Part shown: positions 34,866 to 42,066 of the stretch, one piece after another
Numbering within the stretch: position 1 is the first letter of the stretch
Layout: each line of letters opens with the position of its first letter
The notes under the pieces: generated by a model
Database searches by the model: none
What the model was told of the DNA's origin: nothing
What the model saw: the letters and a program-made list of their open reading frames with translations, nothing else
NCBI RefSeq assembly: GCF_005796225.1
Contig: NZ_VAHO01000003.1
Location: 62,001-126,000 of the forward strand
DNA from: Pseudarthrobacter sp. NamE5
GTDB taxonomy: Bacteria > Actinomycetota > Actinomycetes > Actinomycetales > Micrococcaceae
Direction: 5' to 3'
Length of the DNA stretch: 64,000 nt
Program-made: the position numbers and the translations under genes

Positions 34866-36584
34866 ATGACTGTTATTACCAGTGGGTTCGAAGGCAGTGA
34901 CGTGGTTGCGCCGGATGTTCCGCCCGCCCTGGTGGCCGGCAATGTCAGTGAACTGGTCGGCTACACTCTTGCCCGGCTCGGTGTTGGCCACATTTTCGGC
35001 GTGGTGGGCAGCGGGAATTTCGTGGTCACCAATGCATTGCGCCGGGCCGGCGTGCCCTATACGGCAGCCCGGCATGAAGGCGGTGCTGCCACCATGGCCG
35101 ATGCCTACGGGCGGATGTCCGGCAGGGTGGGGGTCGTTTCCACCCATCAGGGCTGCGGGCTTACTAATGCGGTGACGGGTATCGGCGAAGCTGCCAAGAG
35201 CCGTACGCCCATGATCGTCGTGACGGCTGATACGGCCGCTTCCGCGGTGGGTTCCAACTTCAGGATCGATCAGGACGCACTGGCACGCAGCGTGGGAGCG
35301 GTGGCCGAGCGTATCCACTCCCCGCAAAGCGCCGTAGCTGACACGGTCCGGGCCTACCGGACGGCCGTTAACGAGCGCAGGACGGTTGTACTGTCCTTGC
35401 CTACTGATGTCCAGGCGGTGCCGGCACCGGAGGGCATTGCGGAGCCGCTACCGGTGCTGCCGGCTCAGCGGTTCGCACCCACGGATGCGGCTGTTGAGGA
35501 GCTGGCCGGGCTTATCCGGAATGCCCGGCGGCCGGTTTTTGTCGCCGGCCGTGGCGGACGCCGCGCGGGACCAGAAATCGCCGCCCTGGCCGAGGCGGCG
35601 GGGGCGCTCGTGGCCACCTCCGCCGTCGCACACGGCCTTTTTCAAGGTGACCCCTTCAACCTGGGTATTTCCGGCGGCTTTTCCTCGCCGTTCACCGCGG
35701 CAACCATTTCCAACGCCGATCTGATCATCGGTTGGGGTTGTGCACTGAACATGTGGACCATGCGCCATGGTTCGCTGATCGGGCCCACAGCGAAGGTGGC
35801 TCAAGTGGACCTTGAGGACCGCGCCCTTGGCGCCAACCGTCCCATCGACCTGGGCGTGCTGGGCGACAGCGCAGAAACGGCAGCTGCCGTGCTTGCCAGG
35901 CTGAGGTCATCCCAGCACAGCGCGGTGGGCCTGCGAACCCCGGAAATGGCACGAGAGATTGCCGGACATGCCCGCTGGAATACGGAACTGACAGAAGACC
36001 TGTCCACCTCCGAGGTCATAGACCCCCGCGTGCTCAGCCGGGAACTTGACCGAATCCTGCCGGCCGAGAGGATCGTGTCCATCGATTCCGGGAACTTCAT
36101 GGGCTATCCCAGTGCATACCTTTCCGTTCCTGACGAATTTGGATTCTGCTTCACCCAGGCCTTTCAGTCGATTGGTCTCGGCTTGTACACCGCCATCGGG
36201 GCAGCAAAGGCCCGGCCCGACCGCCTGCCAGTCCTGGGAGCCGGCGACGGCGGCTTCCTCATGGCGATCTCGGAACTGGAGACATTGGTGCGGGAGCGAA
36301 TCCCCCTTGTTGCCATCGTCTACAACGACTCCGCGTACGGCGCCGAAGTGCACCACTTCGAAGCCGACGACCAGGATCTGGAAGTTGTGCGGTTCCCGCA
36401 GGTGGATATCGCCGCGATCGCCCGTGGATATGGCGCGGCCGCGCTTACTGTCCGCTCTGTTGGCGACCTTGACGGGGTCAAGGAGTGGCTGGCAGGGCCA
36501 CGCAACGCACCGCTGGTCGTCGATGCCCGCATCGCTTCCGACGGCGGGGCCTGGTGGCTGGCGGAAGCGTTCAAGGGGCACTAA
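34866..36584 (+). CDS. Thiamine diphosphate-dependent decarboxylase/synthase-like enzyme
   Basis: 572 residues of the acetolactate synthase / benzoylformate decarboxylase family. The N-terminal Pyr domain has the catalytic glutamate in RHEGGAATMADAYGR (near residue 75), the middle domain spans ~200-340, and the PP domain carries GAGDGGFLMAISELETLVR then NDSAYGAEVHHF, the GDG-x(n)-N ThDP/Mg motif, near residues 458-500. It would decarboxylate a 2-oxo acid or carry out a related carboligation. Between an isatin-hydrolase-like enzyme and an aminobenzoate-type ligase, a role on 2-aminobenzoylformate (isatinate) is tempting. AAAGGAG lies eight bases before ATG 34866. Confidence 0.82.
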   Translation: MTVITSGFEGSDVVAPDVPPALVAGNVSELVGYTLARLGVGHIFGVVGSGNFVVTNALRRAGVPYTAARHEGGAATMADAYGRMSGRVGVVSTHQGCGLTNAVTGIGEAAKSRTPMIVVTADTAASAVGSNFRIDQDALARSVGAVAERIHSPQSAVADTVRAYRTAVNERRTVVLSLPTDVQAVPAPEGIAEPLPVLPAQRFAPTDAAVEELAGLIRNARRPVFVAGRGGRRAGPEIAALAEAAGALVATSAVAHGLFQGDPFNLGISGGFSSPFTAATISNADLIIGWGCALNMWTMRHGSLIGPTAKVAQVDLEDRALGANRPIDLGVLGDSAETAAAVLARLRSSQHSAVGLRTPEMAREIAGHARWNTELTEDLSTSEVIDPRVLSRELDRILPAERIVSIDSGNFMGYPSAYLSVPDEFGFCFTQAFQSIGLGLYTAIGAAKARPDRLPVLGAGDGGFLMAISELETLVRERIPLVAIVYNDSAYGAEVHHFEADDQDLEVVRFPQVDIAAIARGYGAAALTVRSVGDLDGVKEWLAGPRNAPLVVDARIASDGGAWWLAEAFKGH

Positions 36585-36607
36585 GTGGAGCGCCTCGTCT
36601 TTCAAAT

Positions 36608-37528
36608 ATGCTTGGAAGGACTGTGACCCTGACAGAATCGAGACCCGATCGCATGCTCGCTGCGCCTGTTCCTTCCCTGCCCCAGCAGCAGCTCATCCTG
36701 ACGATTTACGGTCTCTACGGACGCCGAGGAGGCGGCCAGCTCCCCATTTCCGTGCTGATCCAGATGCTTGGCGAGCTGGGCCACGATGCACCCGGAGTCC
36801 GCTCGGCCGTCTCCCGGCTTAAGGCCAAGGGAGTACTGACGAGCGTCAAGAACGGGGGAGTGGCCCGGTACGAGCTCTCCGAGCGTTCACTAAAGCTTGT
36901 CAATGAGGGTGACGAGCGAATCTTCGCCCCCCACCGGGCAGCCACCGGAGCACCCTGGGTCCTGGCCATCTTTTCCGTACCCGAGTCCAAGCGGGACCGC
37001 CGCCACCAGCTGCGCACCGAGCTGACCAGGCTGGGCTTTGGTTCCATGGGGGCCGGGGTCTGGATCGCACCTTCCGGAGTACGGGAAGGGGCCAGGCAGC
37101 GCCTCGAATCCCGGGGGCTCGACAAGTATGTCGAGTTCTTTACCGGCGACTACGCGTCCGAGTCAGATATGCGGGCGAAGGTGGCCCAATGGTGGGACCT
37201 CGCGGCACTGGAGTCGCAGATCTCTGAGTTCATGGACACCTACGGCAGCTCGCTCGAAGACTGGACTGCCTTGGTTGGCGATGACCCCGAAAAGGCGTTA
37301 GCCGCTTCCTCGGAGGATCTTCGCCGAAACGCGTTCCGCTACTACGTCCCCATGCTGACCCTGTGGCGGCGCCTGCCCTACCGCGACCCCGGGTTGCCCC
37401 TTGAGTACCTCCCGCCCGGCTGGCAGGGACCCGAGGCGCGCCGGATCTTCTTCAGTGTGCACCGCCTGATCGCTCCGATGGCTGAGATATACGCCCTGTC
37501 CCTGGTGGAGCAAGCGGAAGCAGCCTAG
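36608..37528 (+). CDS. PaaX-family transcriptional regulator
   Basis: 306 residues. N-terminal winged helix with TIYGLYGRRGGGQLPISVLI near residue 30 and APGVRSAVSRLKAKGVL near 60; the central PaaX domain follows with WVLAIFSVPESKRDRRHQLRTEL and LGFGSMGAGVWIAP, and the C-terminal domain with LPYRDPGLPLEYLPPGWQG. PaaX proteins are repressors that respond to aryl-CoA thioesters such as phenylacetyl-CoA. Here the ligand is probably a product of the aryl-CoA ligase at 40394. The start is uncertain: ATG 36608 has no ribosome site, while GTG 36623 is too close to GGAAGG. It ends at a bidirectional terminator. Confidence 0.85.
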   Translation: MLGRTVTLTESRPDRMLAAPVPSLPQQQLILTIYGLYGRRGGGQLPISVLIQMLGELGHDAPGVRSAVSRLKAKGVLTSVKNGGVARYELSERSLKLVNEGDERIFAPHRAATGAPWVLAIFSVPESKRDRRHQLRTELTRLGFGSMGAGVWIAPSGVREGARQRLESRGLDKYVEFFTGDYASESDMRAKVAQWWDLAALESQISEFMDTYGSSLEDWTALVGDDPEKALAASSEDLRRNAFRYYVPMLTLWRRLPYRDPGLPLEYLPPGWQGPEARRIFFSVHRLIAPMAEIYALSLVEQAEAA

Positions 37529-37535
37529 CAACCCA

Positions 37536-37579
37536 AAAAGGGATCCGGCCGGCCAATTGGCCAGCCGGATCCTCTTTTA
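37536..37579. terminator. Bidirectional terminator between paaX-like and ridA-like genes
   Basis: A stem of GGATCCGGC with GCCGGATCC plus an inner GGCC pair (37541-37572), with AAAAA before and TCTTTT after, fits termination on both strands between these convergent genes. Confidence 0.85.
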
Positions 37580-37589
37580 CTTTCCAGGC

Positions 37590-37988
37590 TCAGCGTTCGC
37601 TGATGACGGCAATGGCCTGAATCTCGATCAACGCCTCTTCCTGCCATAGGCGGGTGACGCCGATACCCGCCATAGCCGGATACTGCGAATTTGCCATCTC
37701 CCGCCAGATCCGGCCAATTTCACGGCCGTTGGCCATATAGTCCTCCACATCCGTGAGGAAGATGGTCACGTTGACAAGATCTTCGGGCTGGCCGCCGGCC
37801 TCGCGCAGAGTGGTGAGGACGTTGGAGAACGCCTGCGTGAACTGCTCGACGATGCCACCAGGAACGATCTTCATATTCTTGTCCAAGGCCGTCTGGCCAC
37901 CCAGAAACACCATGTTCCCAGCCAGCATCCCGTGTGCAAATCCTGATGGTTTGGGCAGTGATTCCGGGTTGATTGTCCTGTGGCCCAT
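37590..37988 (-). CDS. RidA-family (YjgF/YER057c) protein
   Basis: 132 residues. The family fold is plain: GFAHGMLAGNMVFLGGQTALD near residues 17-37, NVLTTLREAGGQPEDLVNVTIFLTDVEDY near 59-88 and GVTRLWQEEALIEIQAIAVI at the end, whose arginine (R in GVTRLW) corresponds to the conserved active-site position. RidA enzymes hydrolyse reactive enamines and imines to ketones and ammonia. ATG 37988 is chosen because AGGAGG lies six bases upstream. It diverges from the aryl-CoA operon across a 136-base control region; an enamine product of 2-aminobenzoyl-CoA oxidation would be a logical substrate. Confidence 0.87.
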   Translation of the reverse strand: MGHRTINPESLPKPSGFAHGMLAGNMVFLGGQTALDKNMKIVPGGIVEQFTQAFSNVLTTLREAGGQPEDLVNVTIFLTDVEDYMANGREIGRIWREMANSQYPAMAGIGVTRLWQEEALIEIQAIAVISER

Positions 37989-38071
37989 GCTGTTCCTCCT
38001 GGTAGATCGCTTCGGGAAAAAGTTCAGGAAAGGCTCTGTGCAGATCATTTCCGCCGTGCTACCTTGAGCAT

Positions 38072-38100
38072 ATGTGACGATCGTAAAAAAGTCGACACAT
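38072..38100. promoter_or_regulatory. Candidate operator in the ridA / aryl-CoA operon divergent region
   Basis: ATGTGACGA (38072-38080) and TCGACACAT (38092-38100) form an inverted repeat of nine positions with one mismatch and an 11-base spacer, midway between the divergent genes. The left arm overlaps TGACGATCGTAAA, also found before the ThDP gene. PaaX is the likeliest binder by proximity. Confidence 0.45.
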
Positions 38101-38124
38101 TGATTCTCGAAGGGACGGAAACCC

Positions 38125-38976
38125 ATGAAACTCGCCACCTTGCGTACGGCCGGGCAAGGCACGACGGCGGCAATCGCCACCGGTGCCGGCGCTTACCTTG
38201 CCCTTCCTGCCCTCGATGTCGGGGAACTGCTGGCACGCCCGGACTGGCGGGAGCTGGCTCTGGAAGCCGCCGACGCCGCTGGCCGCACTCTTCTTGAGGC
38301 CGGCGACATCGAGTACGCCCCCCTTCTTCCCCGAGCAGGCAAGGTCATCTGCTGCGGCCTGAATTACGCGGACCACATCCAGGAAATGGGCAGGGAACTT
38401 CCCCAGTACCCCACGCTTTTCGCCAAGTATGCAGACACCTTGGTCGGGGCGAATGACACCATCGAAGTCCGGGGCAGCGACCGCGTTGACTGGGAAGCGG
38501 AGCTGGCGGTCGTCGTCGGTTCCGAGCTCTTCCGTGCGGACGTGGAGCAGGCCGGTGCGGCCATAGCTGGCTACACCGTCGCCAATGACGTCTCCATGCG
38601 CGACTGGCAAAACCGGACACTGCAGTGGTTCCAGGGCAAAGCCTTTGACGCCACCACCCCTGTAGGTCCCGTCCTCGTTACACCCGACGAGGTTGGCGGA
38701 ACCTTCGACGTTGTTGGCTACGTCAACGGCGACGTCGTCCAAAAGGGCAACACCGGCACCCTGGTGTTCGGCCCTGCCAAGCTCCTTTCCTACATCTCCC
38801 AATTCACCATCCTGCGCCCTGGCGACCTCGTCCTGACAGGCACGCCCGGGGGAGTGGGCATGGGCATGACACCGCCCCGTTTCCTGAACGACGGCGACGT
38901 GCTCACCACCGAAATAACCGGGATCGGACGCCTTGAAAACGTCGTCCGCATCAGTCCAACATCAACCAAGGAGTGA
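38125..38976 (+). CDS. Fumarylacetoacetate hydrolase-family enzyme
   Basis: 283 residues. Core FAH domain from about residue 70: KVICCGLNYADHIQEMG, then DRVDWEAELAVVVG with the metal-binding glutamates (near residues 118-131), NDVSMRDWQNRTLQWFQGKAFD near 155 and GDLVLTGTPGGVGMG near 233. Members hydrolyse C-C bonds in ring-fission products (fumarylpyruvate, maleylpyruvate, acylpyruvates) or decarboxylate oxo acids. First gene of the aryl-CoA operon; its stop region overlaps the ribosome binding site of the cupin gene. It fits a gentisate-type lower pathway, which is one of two readings of this operon. Confidence 0.87.
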   Translation: MKLATLRTAGQGTTAAIATGAGAYLALPALDVGELLARPDWRELALEAADAAGRTLLEAGDIEYAPLLPRAGKVICCGLNYADHIQEMGRELPQYPTLFAKYADTLVGANDTIEVRGSDRVDWEAELAVVVGSELFRADVEQAGAAIAGYTVANDVSMRDWQNRTLQWFQGKAFDATTPVGPVLVTPDEVGGTFDVVGYVNGDVVQKGNTGTLVFGPAKLLSYISQFTILRPGDLVLTGTPGGVGMGMTPPRFLNDGDVLTTEITGIGRLENVVRISPTSTKE

Positions 38977-38981
38977 CCACA

Positions 38982-39464
38982 ATGAACCAGACAGCTACCG
39001 AATACCGCCTCGAAGGCGACAACTCCATCTATGCCCAGGCCGACGGCAAGGTAGTCCCCGTGGTCACCCGGGCAGGGCATGAGGACACCAACACCGCCCA
39101 GTCCGGGGACTGCATCCGCGTCTCGGGCGTCAGCATCCAACACACCCCGGCCACCAGGATCTGGTTCGGACAGGTATCCAACACCCCCGGCTACCGCTCC
39201 CTTCCCCACCACCACGGAGAAGCTGAAACGGGCGGGTACGTGCTGCGCGGCCAGGGGCGCATCTACTTCGGGGAGAACTACCAGGAATTCCTCGACATGA
39301 AGGCCGGCGACTGGGTCTTCGTCCCACCGTTCATGCCCCACGTGGAGGCAAACATGTCCGTCACCGAGGAACTCGTCTGGCTCACGGCACGCACGCCGGA
39401 AAACCTGGTGGTCAACCTCGACGACGTGGCCGACGAAACCCTCGCCGGCTACCGCAGGGCCTGA
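38982..39464 (+). CDS. Single-domain cupin protein
   Basis: 160 residues with one cupin barrel. LPHHHGEAETGGYVLRGQG (about residues 70-88) gives HxH and a downstream Glu for metal, and GDWVFVPPFMPHVEAN (about 108-123) gives the final His. It is complete as a metal-binding site, so enzymatic activity (dioxygenase, isomerase or dehydratase) is possible, but it is less than half the length of gentisate 1,2-dioxygenase. ATG 38982 is chosen over GTG 38973 since AAGGAG ends nine bases before it. It lies between FAH and thioesterase genes with gaps of 5 bases or less. Confidence 0.8.
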   Translation: MNQTATEYRLEGDNSIYAQADGKVVPVVTRAGHEDTNTAQSGDCIRVSGVSIQHTPATRIWFGQVSNTPGYRSLPHHHGEAETGGYVLRGQGRIYFGENYQEFLDMKAGDWVFVPPFMPHVEANMSVTEELVWLTARTPENLVVNLDDVADETLAGYRRA

Positions 39465-39468
39465 CCGC

Positions 39469-40341
39469 ATGATCACCGGAACCCTCACATCCGAGACCTT
39501 CCTGCGGGCAGTCGAGCTCACACCCGCCCCGGCAGAGGTCTACGACGAAGCGTATGAGGCAACAACCCAGTACGTGCCTTGGCCCAAGGCCTACGGCGGG
39601 GACATGGTGGCCCAGGCTGCTGCGGCAATGATGCGCTCAGTCAACGAAGACAGGGCGCTGCACTCCATGCACAGCTATTTCATGCGGCCCGTCGACGTCG
39701 GGGCAACTGTCCGCTACGAAGTGGAACGGCTGCGTGACGGCCGCGGATACTCCACCCGGACCGTCCGCGGATTCCAGAACGGCAAGGCCGTCTACGCCGC
39801 AATGGGATCATTCCAAGTACCCGAGAACGGCCCTGACTACCAGCCCGAGGCTCCCGCCGCCGTCGACCCTGCCTCCCTGCGCAGCGCAGCGGAGGCGCTG
39901 GAGGAAGCCGAAGGCCCTGCGGCCGATTACTGGTCCACCGGCCGCAGCTTCGACATGCGGCACGTACCGGGGCCGGTCTACATCAAGCTGGAGGGCGAGC
40001 CCATGCCCCAGCAGGCGATCTGGGTCAAGGCCTTCGACGCCTTGCCCGACGAGGCCAACCTCCACCGCGCCGCGCTGGCCTACGTCTGCGACTACACCAT
40101 CCTGGAACCGCTTCTCAGGGTCAATGGGCTTCACTGGTCCAGCCTCGGACTTACCACCGCAAGCCTCGACCACTCCATGTGGTTCCACCGCGAGGGCCGC
40201 GCCGACGAATGGATCCTGTACGCCCAGGAGGCCGTGTCCAGCCAGAGCAACAGGGGCCTGGCAATGGGCCGCTTCTTCGACCGGCAGGGAAGGCTCCTTG
40301 CCACAGTCGCCCAAGAGGGCATGATCCGCCCCGGCGCCTGA
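39469..40341 (+). CDS. TesB-type acyl-CoA thioesterase
   Basis: 290 residues, two tandem hotdog domains as in TesB (thioesterase II). The first has AYGGDMVAQAAAAMMRSV then LHSMHSYFMRPVD (near residue 64) and DGRGYSTRTVRGFQNG; the second has the catalytic aspartate region LTTASLDHSMWFHR near 224 and the closing RGLAMGRFFDRQGRLLATVAQEG. It would release CoA from an acyl or aryl thioester, for instance gentisyl-CoA or a dead-end CoA ester formed by the operon's ligase. It begins five bases after the cupin stop. Confidence 0.88.
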   Translation: MITGTLTSETFLRAVELTPAPAEVYDEAYEATTQYVPWPKAYGGDMVAQAAAAMMRSVNEDRALHSMHSYFMRPVDVGATVRYEVERLRDGRGYSTRTVRGFQNGKAVYAAMGSFQVPENGPDYQPEAPAAVDPASLRSAAEALEEAEGPAADYWSTGRSFDMRHVPGPVYIKLEGEPMPQQAIWVKAFDALPDEANLHRAALAYVCDYTILEPLLRVNGLHWSSLGLTTASLDHSMWFHREGRADEWILYAQEAVSSQSNRGLAMGRFFDRQGRLLATVAQEGMIRPGA

Positions 40342-40393
40342 CCCCTCCCACACAAGCATCAGCTTCACCGACGCATCACTGAAAGGAACGGCC

Positions 40394-42052
40394 ATGAGCA
40401 TGACGCCATCGGCCCACGTGGACACGTTCACCCGCGACCACCTGCCGCCCGCCAACACCTGGCCGGCGCTCGAATTTACCCTCCCCGAACTTCAATACCC
40501 CGAACGGCTCAACGCCGCGGCTGTGCTCATCGACAATGCCGTCGCCGAGCACGGTCCGGACCGCCCCGCCCTGCGGACCCCCGACGGGAGGGCGTGGTCC
40601 TACGGTGAGCTGCAGCAGCGCGCCAACCAGGTGGCCCAAGTCCTCACTGATGACCTGGGTGTCGTGCCCGGAAACCGTGTGCTGCTCCGCGGGCCCAACA
40701 ACCCCTGGCTCGTAGCTGCCTGGCTGGGGGTGCTTAAGGCGGGCGCAGTGGTGGTAACCACCATGCCGATGCTGCGCTCCAGCGAGATCGCAACGCTGAT
40801 CCACCTCACCAAGCCCGTGGTCGCCATCTCCGACCATCGGTGCCTTGACGAACTCAAGGAAGCAGCACCTGACGCCCTAACAGTTCTGGCATACGGAGGG
40901 GCCGACAACGGGGACCTCACCACCCGATGCGCAAAAAAGAGCGGAAAATTCACCGTCGTCGACACAGCTGCCGACGACGTCGCACTGCTCGGCCCCACTT
41001 CCGGCACCACCGGGAAACCCAAAGTGACCATGCACTTCCACCGGGACGTCCTGGCCAACGCGGACACCTTCGCCCGGCACATCCTGCAGCCCACCGCCGA
41101 AGACGTCTTTGCCGGGTCACCGCCTCTGGCTTTCACCTTTGGGCTGGGCGGTCTTGTGGTTTTCCCGCTGCGGTTTGGCGCCTCGTCACTGCTCACAGAA
41201 AAAGCCGGGCCGGTGGAACTTGCCCAATATGCGGCCAAAGCAGGAGCAACCGTTCTCTTCACCGCTCCCACCGCCTACCGGGCCATCCTCAAAGAAAACC
41301 GCGGGGATCTTCTTCGCGGCCTCCGCGTTGCCGTATCAGCGGGTGAGCACCTGTCCAAGGAAACCTGGGTGGCTGTCCGGGAGGCAACCGGGCTCCGGCT
41401 GGTGAACGGCATCGGTGCCACCGAAATGCTCCACGTTTTCATCTCCGCTGCGGGTGACGACATCCGGCCAGGGACCACTGGCCGGGCAGTCCCTGGATAC
41501 AGGGCAACCATCCTCGGCGAGGACGGGAACGACCTTGGACCCGGGCACACTGGACGGCTGGCAGTCATCGGTCCCACCGGATGCCGCTACCTCGACGATC
41601 CGCGCCAGTCGAAATACGTCGTACACGGCTGGAACGTCACCGGCGATACGTTCTCCATGGACGAGGACGGCTACTTCACCTACCAGGCACGGTCGGACGA
41701 CATGATCGTCTCCTCCGGTTACAACATCGGCGCACCCGAGGTTGAAGCCGCCATTGAGCAGCACCCTGACGTGGTGGAGAACGCTGTCATCGGCCGTTCC
41801 GATCCCGAGCGCGGCACCGTAGTCTGCGCGTTCGTGGTGCTTCGCGACGGCGTCGTCGGAGACGCTGCAAAGCGCAAGGAAATCCAGGACTTCGTGAAAG
41901 CGACCATTGCGCCCTACAAGTACCCTCGCGACATCCGCTTCGTCGCTGAACTTCCCCGCAACCCCAGCGGCAAGCTCCAGCATTTCAAACTCCGCGACAG
42001 CATCGCGGACGAAACCCAACAACTTACCGCCGCCGGCCAGAGCCAGGCATAA
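40394..42052 (+). CDS. 2-Aminobenzoate-CoA ligase-like (benzoate-type) CoA ligase
   Basis: 552 residues of the ANL superfamily, benzoate/aminobenzoate branch. The opening DTFTRDHLPP, then LPELQYPERLN is characteristic of 2-aminobenzoate-CoA ligases. LLGPTSGTTGKPKVTMHFHRD near 205 is the P-loop, NGIGATEMLHVF near 338 the A5 motif, YQARSDDMIVSSGYNI near 429 the A8 hinge and NPSGKLQHFKLR near 525 the catalytic lysine. It makes an aryl-CoA from 2-aminobenzoate, salicylate or a close analogue, for the fused hydroxylase 14 bases downstream. AMP from this reaction could be recycled by the adenylate kinase at the operon's end. Confidence 0.88.
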   Translation: MSMTPSAHVDTFTRDHLPPANTWPALEFTLPELQYPERLNAAAVLIDNAVAEHGPDRPALRTPDGRAWSYGELQQRANQVAQVLTDDLGVVPGNRVLLRGPNNPWLVAAWLGVLKAGAVVVTTMPMLRSSEIATLIHLTKPVVAISDHRCLDELKEAAPDALTVLAYGGADNGDLTTRCAKKSGKFTVVDTAADDVALLGPTSGTTGKPKVTMHFHRDVLANADTFARHILQPTAEDVFAGSPPLAFTFGLGGLVVFPLRFGASSLLTEKAGPVELAQYAAKAGATVLFTAPTAYRAILKENRGDLLRGLRVAVSAGEHLSKETWVAVREATGLRLVNGIGATEMLHVFISAAGDDIRPGTTGRAVPGYRATILGEDGNDLGPGHTGRLAVIGPTGCRYLDDPRQSKYVVHGWNVTGDTFSMDEDGYFTYQARSDDMIVSSGYNIGAPEVEAAIEQHPDVVENAVIGRSDPERGTVVCAFVVLRDGVVGDAAKRKEIQDFVKATIAPYKYPRDIRFVAELPRNPSGKLQHFKLRDSIADETQQLTAAGQSQA

Positions 42053-42066
42053 AAGGAGCAAGACCA

